The position numbers and the translations under genes were made by a program. From NCBI RefSeq assembly GCF_033343995.1, contig NZ_CP137573.1, positions 806,001 to 870,000 on the forward strand: DNA of 64,000 bases. Direction: 5' to 3'. Under the pieces are notes generated by a model. That model searched no databases and was not told where the DNA came from. It saw only the letters and a program-made list of their open reading frames with translations. The DNA comes from Streptomyces sp. HUAS YS2. GTDB lineage: Bacteria; Actinomycetota; Actinomycetes; Streptomycetales; Streptomycetaceae. Shown here in pieces: positions 6,517-14,966 of this stretch (position 1 is its first letter; each line of letters opens with the position of its first letter).

Positions 6517-9057
6517 ATGGGGGACGACATGAACTGGGTGATGGCGCTCGACGCCCCGGCGGCGACGCTGGACACCGTCGGCGGCAAGGGGGCCGCGCTC
6601 GGCGAACTGGCGCGCGGGGGCCTGCCGGTGCCCGCCGGATTCCATGTGACGACCGACGCCTACCGGGAGTTCGTCAAAGCCGCCGGGCTCACCGCACCGA
6701 TCGCCGCGGCCCTCGCGGACGGCGGGGACGAGGCCGGGAGTCGCATCCGCGCGCTCTTCGGCGCGTCCGAGGTGCCCGACGCACTGCGTGAGGCGGTACT
6801 GGCCGGGTACGCAGCGCTGGGCGACGGCGGGGCGACGGTGGCCGTGCGGTCCTCGGCCACGGCAGAGGACCTGCCGGACCTGTCCTTCGCCGGCCAGCAG
6901 GACACCTACCTCAACATCCGGGGCGAGCAAGCCCTGTTGAGTGCCGTGCGCGACTGCTGGGCCTCGCTCTGGACCGACCGGGCGATCACCTATCGCGCGC
7001 GGGCCGGCATCGCCCACGAGGACGTGACCCTGGCCGTCGTCGTGCAGCAGCTCGTGGCCGCCGACGCCGCCGGAGTGATGTTCACCGTGGACCCGCTCGG
7101 CGGCCCGGCCGGCCGGCTGGTCGTCAACGCGGCCTGGGGACTGGGCGAGGCGGTGGTCAGCGGCCTGGTCACGCCCGACACGGTGTACGTCGACCGGACG
7201 GAGCTGACGGTCGTCGAGCGGATCACCGCCGCCAAGGAGGTGATGACCGTCCCGACCGCCGAGGGGACCCGTGAGGCGCCCGTCCCCGCCGACCGGCGCG
7301 AGGCCCCGGTGCTCGACGACGCCGAGGCCGTCGAACTGGCCCGGCTCGGGCTCCGCATCGAGAAGCTGTACGGCGACGCCCGCGACGTCGAATGGGCCCT
7401 GGAGAAAGGCGAGTTGCGCATCCTCCAGGCGCGCCCGATCACCACGGTCGCCGCGCCCGCTCCCGAGGTGTGGAACGACAGCACCGGGACCGACTCACTG
7501 TGGACCAGCGCCAACCTCGGCGAGGCCGTGCCCGACGTGATGACGCCGGCGACCTGGTCGTTCGTGCGCCGGTTCATGGGCGAGGTGATGGTCGGGGCCA
7601 CCTTGGAGGGGCGGCCGATGTACGGCAACATCGGCGGCCGCTTCTACATGAACCTGAGCGTGACGGCGACGCTGGCCGCCGCGTTCGGGCAGGCGAAGAA
7701 GTTCGCGCAGGCCAACGAGATGGTGTTCGGCCGACTGCCCGAGGGCATGGAGATCCCGCTGCTGCCGGCGTCCCGGTTCCGGGTGTGGCGGGACACGATC
7801 TCCGAGGCGTTCGCCGTCGTCAGCCGGATCCGCGCCAACGGCAAGGAGCTGCCCGCCTTCCTGGAGAGCGCCCCGGGCCGCTGCGCGGACCTCCGGGGCC
7901 GGGTGGCCGCGGCGGCCGACGCGCGGGAGCTGCGGGGGCTGTGGGACCGCGAGGTCGACGCGTACTTCCGGCTCTGCTGCCACATGCTCCAGGCGGCGAC
8001 CCGCAAGGACGGCGACACCCTCGTCAAGGTCCGCGGCACGCTGCGCGACCTGGTCGGCGAGGCGGACGCCGACCTCATGACGACCGGCCTCGGCGACGAG
8101 GGCCAGCTCGCCAGCATGGGCCCGCTGCTCGGCCTGGAGCGGCTGGCCCGCGGCGACCTCGACCGCGCCGCGTACGTGAAGACGTACGGGCACCGCGGCC
8201 CGCACGAGTTCGAGCTGTCCTTCCCCCGGCCGGCCGAGGACCCGGACTGGATCGACCGGCAGCTCGCCGCGCTCGGCGCGGTCGAGGAGGACGCCGACGT
8301 CCGTCTGGTGCGGCAGTACGAGGCGCGGAACGCGGCCTGGGAGCGGTTCGCGTCGCAGCACCCCGGGCGGGTCCGCGCGATGCGGACGGCGGTGGACGGC
8401 TGGGCCGCCTCGGCGCGGCTGCGCGAGGCCGCCCGGACCGAGGTGGCCCGGGTGTTCTGGCTGGTGCGCGACGTGGTGCTGCGCGCCGGCGAGCTGACCG
8501 GGCACGGCGAGGACCTGTTCTTCCTGGAGGCGGAGGAGATCCTGGCGGTCCTCGACGGGGACGAGAAGCCGCTCGCCGCGGTCCCGGCGCGCCGCGCGGC
8601 GTACGAGCTGTACCGGGCGCTGCCCACGTACCCGACCCTGATCCGGGGCGAGTTCGACCCGCAGACCTGGGCGGCGGACCCGGACCGGCGCGCCGACCTG
8701 TACGACGCGCAGTCCACGACCCCGCCGTCCGACACGGTCAGCGGCTCCCCCGCCTCGGGCGGGGTCGTCGAGGGCGTCGCGCGCGTCGTGGCGACGGTCG
8801 AGGAGGGCGAGTCGCTGCGGCCGGGCGAGATCCTGGTGACGACGGTCACCAACATCGGCTGGACGCCGCTGTTCACCCGCATCTCGGCCATCGTCACCGA
8901 TGTCGGCGCGAACCTCTCGCACGCCTCGATCGTCGCCCGCGAGCTGGGCATCCCGGCGGTCGTCGGCTGCGGCAACGCGACGACGAGGATCCGGACCGGT
9001 CAGCGCATCCGCGTGGACGGCGGCCGCGGGACGGTGGAGGTGCTGGACGCGGAGTGA
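6517..9057 (+). CDS. PEP-utilizer/rifampin-phosphotransferase-like enzyme
   Basis: 846 residues from ATG 6517 (GAGGAGAAG eight bases upstream). Order of domains: N-terminal ATP-grasp (LDTVGGKGAALGEL; AVRSSATAEDLPDLSFAGQQDTYL-type core, up to about 320), a long central helical domain, and a C-terminal swivelling domain with the phosphorylatable His802 in ANLSHASIVARELGIPAVVG. The protein ends there, so the PEP/pyruvate barrel of true PEP synthase is missing. That order and length match rifampin phosphotransferases and their uncharacterised relatives, which move the beta-phosphate of ATP to a bound molecule. I see no rifamycin-associated palindromic element upstream, so rifampin as substrate is only one possibility. 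Confidence 0.82.
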   Translation: MGDDMNWVMALDAPAATLDTVGGKGAALGELARGGLPVPAGFHVTTDAYREFVKAAGLTAPIAAALADGGDEAGSRIRALFGASEVPDALREAVLAGYAALGDGGATVAVRSSATAEDLPDLSFAGQQDTYLNIRGEQALLSAVRDCWASLWTDRAITYRARAGIAHEDVTLAVVVQQLVAADAAGVMFTVDPLGGPAGRLVVNAAWGLGEAVVSGLVTPDTVYVDRTELTVVERITAAKEVMTVPTAEGTREAPVPADRREAPVLDDAEAVELARLGLRIEKLYGDARDVEWALEKGELRILQARPITTVAAPAPEVWNDSTGTDSLWTSANLGEAVPDVMTPATWSFVRRFMGEVMVGATLEGRPMYGNIGGRFYMNLSVTATLAAAFGQAKKFAQANEMVFGRLPEGMEIPLLPASRFRVWRDTISEAFAVVSRIRANGKELPAFLESAPGRCADLRGRVAAAADARELRGLWDREVDAYFRLCCHMLQAATRKDGDTLVKVRGTLRDLVGEADADLMTTGLGDEGQLASMGPLLGLERLARGDLDRAAYVKTYGHRGPHEFELSFPRPAEDPDWIDRQLAALGAVEEDADVRLVRQYEARNAAWERFASQHPGRVRAMRTAVDGWAASARLREAARTEVARVFWLVRDVVLRAGELTGHGEDLFFLEAEEILAVLDGDEKPLAAVPARRAAYELYRALPTYPTLIRGEFDPQTWAADPDRRADLYDAQSTTPPSDTVSGSPASGGVVEGVARVVATVEEGESLRPGEILVTTVTNIGWTPLFTRISAIVTDVGANLSHASIVARELGIPAVVGCGNATTRIRTGQRIRVDGGRGTVEVLDAE

Positions 9058-9094
9058 CCGCCGGAACCGGCTGGGGGCGGGGCGGCGGGCCGGG

Positions 9095-9643
9095 TCAGAC
9101 GGCCGCCCGCTCACTCAGGACGGGGGCGAGCAGGTCCAGCGCCTCCTCCCAGCGGAAGCCGTCGGAGGCCCGGTCCCCCGGAGCTCCGGTGCCGATCAGC
9201 ACCCCCATCTCCCGGAGCCGGTCCAGGCTCCGGGCGTAGGCGGGGTGCGCGGACAGGGCCGCGTTCACGCGCGGCAGGACGGCCGTCGGGATGCCCATGC
9301 CGTACGCCTCGCACAGGATGGCGAGGGCGAGCGTGTCGGCGATCCCGGCGGCCCACTTGTTGATCGAGTTGAACGTGGCCGGGGCGACCGCGATCGCGTC
9401 CGCCGGGGGCAGCGGGCGGTCGTCGCCGGGCGCGCGCCACGCCGAGCGGATCGGGTGGCCGGTCTGCGCGACGACCGCCTCGACGTCGAAGAAGCCCATG
9501 GCCTGCGGGGTCGCGACGACGCCCACCTGCCAGCCCCGCTCCTGCGCCGCGCCTATCAGCACGCCGATGTCGTCCGCGATGCCGGCGGCGCAGACGACGA
9601 CGTACAGGAAGGGCTTCGACGGGGTGGCGGACTGCTCGGACAC
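9095..9643 (-). CDS. Flavoprotein of the phosphopantothenoylcysteine-decarboxylase-like fold
   Basis: 182 residues from GTG 9643 (GGGAG upstream). The chain starts with VVVCAAGIADDIGVLI, has a DVEAVVAQTGHPIR segment and the conserved PADAIAVAPATFNSINKWAAGIADTLAL region. These are the marks of the DfpA/EpiD-type flavoprotein family, which bind FMN and decarboxylate or reduce small substrates. Family members next to unrelated genes are common in Streptomyces and their substrates are mostly unknown. It lies convergent with the phosphotransferase gene and just downstream of the hydroxyproline operon, separated by 61 bases. Confidence 0.82.
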   Translation of the reverse strand: MSEQSATPSKPFLYVVVCAAGIADDIGVLIGAAQERGWQVGVVATPQAMGFFDVEAVVAQTGHPIRSAWRAPGDDRPLPPADAIAVAPATFNSINKWAAGIADTLALAILCEAYGMGIPTAVLPRVNAALSAHPAYARSLDRLREMGVLIGTGAPGDRASDGFRWEEALDLLAPVLSERAAV

Positions 9644-9704
9644 GTGGGACTCCCGGGTCGGCGGACGGAGATGACGACCCCGGCAGCGTACGGGGCGGCC
9701 CGCG

Positions 9705-11081
9705 TCAGCCCGCCGGGGAGATCGTGTACGTGCGGCTGGAGGTGTAGAAGTCCAAGGCCGCGCGGCCCTGTTCTCGCGGGCCGTGGCTCGAATGTTTCGT
9801 GCCGCCGAACGGGAGGTGGAAGTCGACGCCGGTGGACGGGGCGTTGATCCTGATCATTCCGGTGTCGAGCGCGTCGAGCCCGTGCAGGACCGCGCTCAGG
9901 TCGCCGGTGTGCACGGACGTCACCAGGCCGTACGGCACGGCGTTCGTGATGCGTACCGCCTGGGCCAGGTCGTCCGCCGGCAGCAACACGGCGACCGGCC
10001 CGAAGACCTCCTCGTGGAGCAGCCGGTGGCCCGGTGGGACCTTCTCGACCAGAGTCGGCGCGGCGTACCAGCCGGACCGGTCGAGCGGGCCGCCGCCGGA
10101 CAGCACCGACAGTCCCTCCGCGGCCTCGACGACGCGGTCCCGGGCCTGCCGGTCGATGAGCGGTCCGCTCACCGTGGCCGCGGCGGCGGGATCGCCGACG
10201 GTCACGGCCCGCAGGGCGTCGGCGAGCGCGTCCCGCAGGGGTCCGAGGGCCCCGCCGACCGCGACGACCCGACTGGTGGCGGTGCACTTCTGGCCCGCGT
10301 ACCCGGCGACGGCGGCCGCGATGTGGGTCGCGGCCCGCGCCATGTCGGCGTCGGGCAGCACGATCGCAGCGTTCAGCCCGCCCGTCTCGGCCTGCACCGG
10401 CACGCCCCGGTCCGTGGCGGCGCGGGTGACGGAACGGCCGACGACGGTCGAGCCGGTGAAGGAGACGACATCGGCGCAGGAGACCAGCGCGTTGCCCTCC
10501 GTCGCACCGCCGGGCACCACGGTGAACACATCGGCCGGCAGGGCCTGTCGCACGATCTCGGCGAGCCGCACCGCGCAGGCGGTGGCCTCGGGGGCGGGCT
10601 TGAGCACGACCGTGTTGCCCACGGCGAGCGCGGGCGCGGCCTTCCAGCTCGGGATGGCGAAGGGGAAGTTCCAGGGCGTGATCAGGCCGGCCACGCCGTG
10701 CGGACGGCGGCGGGTGAGCAGGAGCCCCGGGCCGGTGGCCGGCTCGTGGACCGCGCCCACGGGCTCGTACGGGGCCTGGGCGTAGTAGCGCCAGATCGCG
10801 GACGTACGCGCGACCTCGGCCCGCGCCTCGGTGACCGGCTTGCCCACCTCCCGTACGGCCAGCGCGGCCAGTTCGGCCGCGGCGGCGTCGACGGCGTCGG
10901 CGACCGCCGCCAGCGCGGTGGACCGGGCCGCGGCCCCGCCGTGCAGCCAGGACGGCTGCGCGGCGCGGGCCCGCTCCACGGCGTCGGCGACCGCGAAGGC
11001 GCCTGGTGCGGCGATGCGCAGGATCACGTCGGACGGGTCGGCGGGGTTGTGCGAGGTGATCAGGGTGTCGACGGTGGTCAC
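9705..11081 (-). CDS. Alpha-ketoglutarate semialdehyde dehydrogenase (aldehyde dehydrogenase family)
   Basis: 458 residues from GTG 11081, which overlaps the preceding stop as GTGA, with GGAGG nine bases upstream: translational coupling. Aldehyde dehydrogenase marks: TPWNFPFAIPSWK, FTGSTVVGRSV, the general-base region QAETGGLNA and the nucleophile in AGQKCTATSR. In hydroxyproline breakdown the last step oxidises 2,5-dioxopentanoate (alpha-ketoglutarate semialdehyde) to 2-oxoglutarate with NAD(P), and the position as last gene of this operon supports that role (LhpG-like). The chain is slightly short for the superfamily. Substrate is inferred from context. Confidence 0.87.
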   Translation of the reverse strand: MTTVDTLITSHNPADPSDVILRIAAPGAFAVADAVERARAAQPSWLHGGAAARSTALAAVADAVDAAAAELAALAVREVGKPVTEARAEVARTSAIWRYYAQAPYEPVGAVHEPATGPGLLLTRRRPHGVAGLITPWNFPFAIPSWKAAPALAVGNTVVLKPAPEATACAVRLAEIVRQALPADVFTVVPGGATEGNALVSCADVVSFTGSTVVGRSVTRAATDRGVPVQAETGGLNAAIVLPDADMARAATHIAAAVAGYAGQKCTATSRVVAVGGALGPLRDALADALRAVTVGDPAAAATVSGPLIDRQARDRVVEAAEGLSVLSGGGPLDRSGWYAAPTLVEKVPPGHRLLHEEVFGPVAVLLPADDLAQAVRITNAVPYGLVTSVHTGDLSAVLHGLDALDTGMIRINAPSTGVDFHLPFGGTKHSSHGPREQGRAALDFYTSSRTYTISPAG

Positions 11082-12082
11082 AGGAGGAAGCCTCCGGGGA
11101 AGGGGTCGTCCGGATCGAGGAAGTACTGGGCGGTGCCGGTGATCCAGGCGCGTCCTGTGACCGTCGGCACGACGGCGGGCCGGCCGGCGACCGTGGTCTC
11201 CTCGACCAGCCGTCCCGTGAAGCGCGTGCCGATGAACGACTCGTTGACGAAGTCCTGCCCCAGCGGAAGTCGCCCCCGCGCGTGGAGCTGCGCCATCCGC
11301 GCGGAGGTGCCGGTGCCGCAGGGCGAACGGTCGAACCAGCCGGGGTGGATGGCCATGGCGTGTCGCGAGTGGTGGGCGTCGGAACCGGGTGCGGTCAGGT
11401 ACACGTGCTTCACACCGGCGATCTCCGGCTGTTCGGGGTGCACGGGGCGGTGCGGCGAGGCGTTGATCGCGTCCATGACGGCGAGTCCGGCGGCAAGCAG
11501 ATCGTCCTTGCGCTCCCGGTCGAACGGCAGCCCCAGCGCGTCGAGTTCGACGAAGGCGTAGAAGTTTCCGCCGAACGCGAGGTCGTAGGTGACCGTGCCG
11601 TACCCGGGGACGTCGACCTTGCCGTCCAGGGCGACGCAGAAGGCGGGCACGTTGGTGAGGGTGACCGCGCGCGCCGCGCCGTCCTCGACCCGAACGTCGA
11701 CGGACACGAGCCCGGCCGGGGTGTCGAGCCGGACGGTGGTGACCGGTTCGGTCACCGGCACCATGCCCGTCTCGACGAGGACGGTGGCGACGCCGATCGT
11801 GCCGTGGCCGCACATCGGGAGCAGCCCGGAGACCTCGATGTACAGGACGCCGTAGTCGGCGTCGGGGTGGGTGGGCGGCTGGAGGATCGCGCCGCTCATG
11901 GCGGCGTGGCCGCGCGGCTCGTACATCAGGAGCGTCCGGAGATGGTCCAGGTGCTCGATGAAGTGCGTCCGGCGTTCGGCCATCGTGGCGCCGGGGACGA
12001 CTCCGACGCCTCCGGTGATCACACGGGTGGGCATGCCCTCGGTGTGCGAGTCGACGGCATGGAAGACGTGACGGGTGCGCAC
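11078..12082 (-). CDS. lhpA: 4-hydroxyproline 2-epimerase (proline racemase family)
   Basis: 334 residues from GTG 12082 (AAAGGAA upstream). Both catalytic cysteines are present: Cys91 in MCGHGTIG and Cys255 in DRSPCGTGTSAR, with the family pattern HxVDSHTEGMPTR at the N terminus. The two-base mechanism inverts C2 of trans-4-hydroxy-L-proline to the cis-D form, the first step of the bacterial pathway. Genes for the next three steps are in the same operon, which favours hydroxyproline over proline as substrate. The stop codon overlaps the dehydrogenase start. Confidence 0.92.
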   Translation of the reverse strand: MRTRHVFHAVDSHTEGMPTRVITGGVGVVPGATMAERRTHFIEHLDHLRTLLMYEPRGHAAMSGAILQPPTHPDADYGVLYIEVSGLLPMCGHGTIGVATVLVETGMVPVTEPVTTVRLDTPAGLVSVDVRVEDGAARAVTLTNVPAFCVALDGKVDVPGYGTVTYDLAFGGNFYAFVELDALGLPFDRERKDDLLAAGLAVMDAINASPHRPVHPEQPEIAGVKHVYLTAPGSDAHHSRHAMAIHPGWFDRSPCGTGTSARMAQLHARGRLPLGQDFVNESFIGTRFTGRLVEETTVAGRPAVVPTVTGRAWITGTAQYFLDPDDPFPGGFLL

Positions 12083-12117
12083 GCGGGGTTCCTTTCGTCA
12101 GCAGGGAGCGGGGCGGC

Positions 12118-13053
12118 TCAGCGGTGGCCGTCGGCTACGGCCTTCTCGGTGGCCGCCCGTACGGCGGCCTCGGTCTCGCCGGTGAGCGGCAGGCGGGGCG
12201 GCCGGGTGGGGCCTCCGGGACGGCCGACGATGTCCATGGAGAGCTTGATGGCCTGGACGAACTCCGTCTTCGAGTCCCAGCGCAGCAGCGGGTGCACGGA
12301 GCGGTACAGCGGCAGCGCGGTGTCCAGGTCGCCCGCGACGGCGGCCCGGTACAGCGCGGAACAGGCGCTGGGCAGGGCATTGGGATAGCCGGCGATCCAG
12401 CCGACCGCCCCGGCCAGGGCGAGCTCCAGAAGGACGTCATCGGCGCCGATCAACAGGTCGAGCTCCGGAGCGAGTTCGGCGATCTCGTACGCCCGGCGCA
12501 CGTCGCCGCTGAACTCCTTCACCGCGACGACGCTGCCGTCCTGGTGCAGCCGGGCGAGCAGGGCGGGGGTGAGGTCGGTCTTGGTGTCGATCGGGTTGTT
12601 GTACGCGACGACCGGCACGCCGGCCTGGGCGGCCTCGGCGTAGTGGGCGCGTACGGCCGCCTCGTCGGCGCGGTAGGCGTTCGGGGGGAGCAACAGGACC
12701 GAACCGCAGCCCAGTTCGGCGGCCTGCTCGGCCCAGCGCCGGGCCTCGCCGCTGCCGTAGGCGGAGACACCGGGCATCACCCGCGCGCCGCCGGCCGCCT
12801 CGACGGCGGTGCGCACGACGCGGGCGCGCTCCTCGTCGGTGAGGGTCTGGTACTCGCCGAGCGAGCCGTTGGGCACGACGCCGTCGCAGCCGTTGTCGAG
12901 GAGCCAGCGGACGTGCTCGGCGTAGGCGTCGTGGTCGACGGAGAGGTCGTCCCGCAGGGGAAGGGCGGTGGCGACCATGATCCCGCGCCAAGGGCGGGTC
13001 GCGTTCCATGCGGTGGCAGGGGTGGCGGGGGGCGTGGCGGACGTGGCGGTCAT
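12118..13053 (-). CDS. Pyrroline-4-hydroxy-2-carboxylate deaminase (DHDPS/NAL family)
   Basis: 311 residues from ATG 13053. The TIM-barrel lyase family is shown by the Schiff-base Lys179 in VVAVKEFSGD and the catalytic Tyr151 in PVVAYNNP; the usual GTTGE loop reads NGSLGEYQTL. Members make dihydrodipicolinate, cleave sialic acid, or, in hydroxyproline clusters (LhpC), deaminate and dehydrate the imine from D-hydroxyproline to alpha-ketoglutarate semialdehyde. Its place between the dehydrogenase subunits and the epimerase makes the last role likely. Gaps of 78 and 35 bases to its neighbours fit one operon. Confidence 0.88.
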   Translation of the reverse strand: MTATSATPPATPATAWNATRPWRGIMVATALPLRDDLSVDHDAYAEHVRWLLDNGCDGVVPNGSLGEYQTLTDEERARVVRTAVEAAGGARVMPGVSAYGSGEARRWAEQAAELGCGSVLLLPPNAYRADEAAVRAHYAEAAQAGVPVVAYNNPIDTKTDLTPALLARLHQDGSVVAVKEFSGDVRRAYEIAELAPELDLLIGADDVLLELALAGAVGWIAGYPNALPSACSALYRAAVAGDLDTALPLYRSVHPLLRWDSKTEFVQAIKLSMDIVGRPGGPTRPPRLPLTGETEAAVRAATEKAVADGHR

Positions 13054-13131
13054 GTGCGGTGAACCTTTCGGGAGGAGCACGGCGTGCGGGTGCGGTTCGG
13101 TTCGGTGCGTTGAGTTGCTGGGAGATGCGGT

Positions 13132-14637
13132 TCAAGAGGCCGAGTCGGCTTCGGTGGGGTCGTCGAGCGCGGCGAGGGCCGCCAGCGGAACGGGTACGGC
13201 AAGGAGCCGCCGCTCGGGGGAAGGAGGGGATGCGGGGTCCGGGGCTGCCGCGCCGTCCCTGCCCGCCGCCAGACAGGCGACCGCCGGGCCGCACATCCGC
13301 CCCTGGCACCAGCCCATCCCGGCCCGGGTGAGGAGCTTGACGGTGCGGGCGTCCCGGGCGCCGAGGTCCCTGGTCGCCTCCCTGATCCGGTGGGCGGTGA
13401 CCTCCTCGCACCGGCAGACGTCGGTGTCGTCGGTCAGCCATCCCGGCCATCCGGCGCCGGGCGCGTGGGCGGCGGTCATCACGCCTGCGAAGGCACGCAT
13501 CCGCGCCCTGCGGCGACGCAGTTCCCGCATCCGGCCGGCGTGGGCGGGGCGGCCGAGGATCCGGGCGGCGATGGCCACACCCGCCACCTCACCCTCAGTG
13601 CGGGCGAGTTGTGCGCCGCCCACGCCGCCGGTCTCCCCCGCCGCCCACAGTCCGCGCACGCTGGTCTCCTGCCCGGCGTCCAGGGCAAGGGCCGCGGCAC
13701 CGTCGGGCAGTACGCGGGTGGCGCAGCCGATCGCGGTGGCCAGGTCGATCTGCGGGACGAGCCCGTGCCCGACGGCGAGCGCGTCGCAGGCGATCCGGTT
13801 TTCCGTGCCGGGGACGGGTCGCCAGTCGCGGTCGAGCCTCATGACGGTGACCGCCTCGACGCGGTCGGCGCCGTGCACCTCGGTGACCGCGCTGCGCGTC
13901 CGGACGGGGACCCGGTGGCGCAGCAGCGCCGCGCCGTGGACGAGGGCCTCGGCCGCCTTGTGCGGGTTGGCGGCGAGCGCCCGGGGGTACCGGAGGTAGC
14001 GCAGGTAGCCGGAGGCCTCGACGAGCGCGGGCACCTCGGCACCGGCGGCGGCCAGCGAGGCGGCGACCGCGAGCAGCAGCGGACCGCTGCCGGCGACGAC
14101 GATCCTCCTTCCCGGCAGGACCAGGCCGGACTTGAGCATGGCCTGGGCGCCGCCCGCACCGACGACGCCCGGCAGCGTCCAGCCGGGGAACGGCAGGTGC
14201 CGTTCGTACGCACCGGTCGCGAGGAGCACGGCGCGGGCACGGACCCGTACCGGCCGTTCGTCGTCGCCGTCGGGGCCGGTGACCGCGTGCACGGTCCAGG
14301 GCGCGTCGCCGGGGTCGTCCCGGGTGTGGTCGCCGGGGTTGTCTCCGGGCGCGCGGAGCACGCTCCACACGTGGTGTCCGGCCAGGTGGTCGACCGTGCT
14401 CCGGTCGAGCCTGCGGCGCAGGTCGGCGTAGGCGGACCAGTCGTGGTGCAGGGCCTCGGGCCGCACCGCGCCCAGGGCCGGGGCGGGATGCCGGTAGAAC
14501 TGGCCGCCGATCTGCGCCGAGGCGTCCAACAGGGCGACGCGGAGCCCGAGTTCGGCTGCCGTGACGGCGCCCGCGAGCCCCGCGGACCCGGCGCCGACGA
14601 CGGCGAGGTCGTACGGTTCAGACGGCGAGGGTGTCAT
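13132..14637 (-). CDS. D-hydroxyproline dehydrogenase, FAD/BFD subunit (HcnB/LhpF-like)
   Basis: 501 residues from ATG 14637, overlapping the previous gene by 20 bases. N-terminal FAD fold LAVVGAGSAGLAGAV with QIGGQFYRHP, a second nucleotide-binding fold IVVAGSGPLLLAVAA, then the late ATG motif LWAAGETGGVGGAQLA. The C-terminal third carries a [2Fe-2S] BFD-like domain with Cys-x-Cys in VCRCEEVT and Cys-x4-Cys in WCQGRMCG. This is the large subunit of three-part oxidases related to hydrogen cyanide synthase, octopine oxidase and D-hydroxyproline dehydrogenase. With the two neighbours it should oxidise cis-4-hydroxy-D-proline. Confidence 0.88.
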   Translation of the reverse strand: MTPSPSEPYDLAVVGAGSAGLAGAVTAAELGLRVALLDASAQIGGQFYRHPAPALGAVRPEALHHDWSAYADLRRRLDRSTVDHLAGHHVWSVLRAPGDNPGDHTRDDPGDAPWTVHAVTGPDGDDERPVRVRARAVLLATGAYERHLPFPGWTLPGVVGAGGAQAMLKSGLVLPGRRIVVAGSGPLLLAVAASLAAAGAEVPALVEASGYLRYLRYPRALAANPHKAAEALVHGAALLRHRVPVRTRSAVTEVHGADRVEAVTVMRLDRDWRPVPGTENRIACDALAVGHGLVPQIDLATAIGCATRVLPDGAAALALDAGQETSVRGLWAAGETGGVGGAQLARTEGEVAGVAIAARILGRPAHAGRMRELRRRRARMRAFAGVMTAAHAPGAGWPGWLTDDTDVCRCEEVTAHRIREATRDLGARDARTVKLLTRAGMGWCQGRMCGPAVACLAAGRDGAAAPDPASPPSPERRLLAVPVPLAALAALDDPTEADSAS

Positions 14638-14932
14638 GGCCGTGCCCCTCCTGCGTGGTGATCGCGTCGCCGGGGTGCGCCGGGACCAGGCAGGCCCTGC
14701 GGTTGGGCCGGGCGTTGATGGTGGCCAGGCAGTCGTAGCACTGGCCGATGCCGCAGAACGCGCCGCGCGGACGGCCCGTGCCACGGGTGGTGCGCCAGGC
14801 CAGGATCCCGGCCGCCCACAGTGCGGCGGCGACCGACTGGCCGGGGCGTGCGGTGATGCGGCGGCCGTCGAAGGTGATCTCGAACGGCGAACCGGGCTGC
14901 GCGCCGGCCGGTTCGGCGGGGGTGCGGGCCAC
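14618..14932 (-). CDS. D-hydroxyproline dehydrogenase, [2Fe-2S] subunit (HcnA/LhpE-like)
   Basis: 104 residues. Four cysteines for a plant-type [2Fe-2S] cluster are visible at Cys60, Cys65, Cys68 and Cys81 (FCGIGQCYDC and RACLVP). The beta-grasp start FEITFDGRRITA and GQSVAAALWAAGI are typical of the small subunit of HcnABC/octopine-oxidase-like complexes. It passes electrons within the dehydrogenase. It lies between the two FAD subunits and overlaps the larger one by 20 bases, so the three are translated together. Confidence 0.9.
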   Translation of the reverse strand: MARTPAEPAGAQPGSPFEITFDGRRITARPGQSVAAALWAAGILAWRTTRGTGRPRGAFCGIGQCYDCLATINARPNRRACLVPAHPGDAITTQEGHGHDTLAV

Positions 14933-14966
14933 GGGCCCTCCTCTCGGGGCGGGTCAGGCGGGGAGC

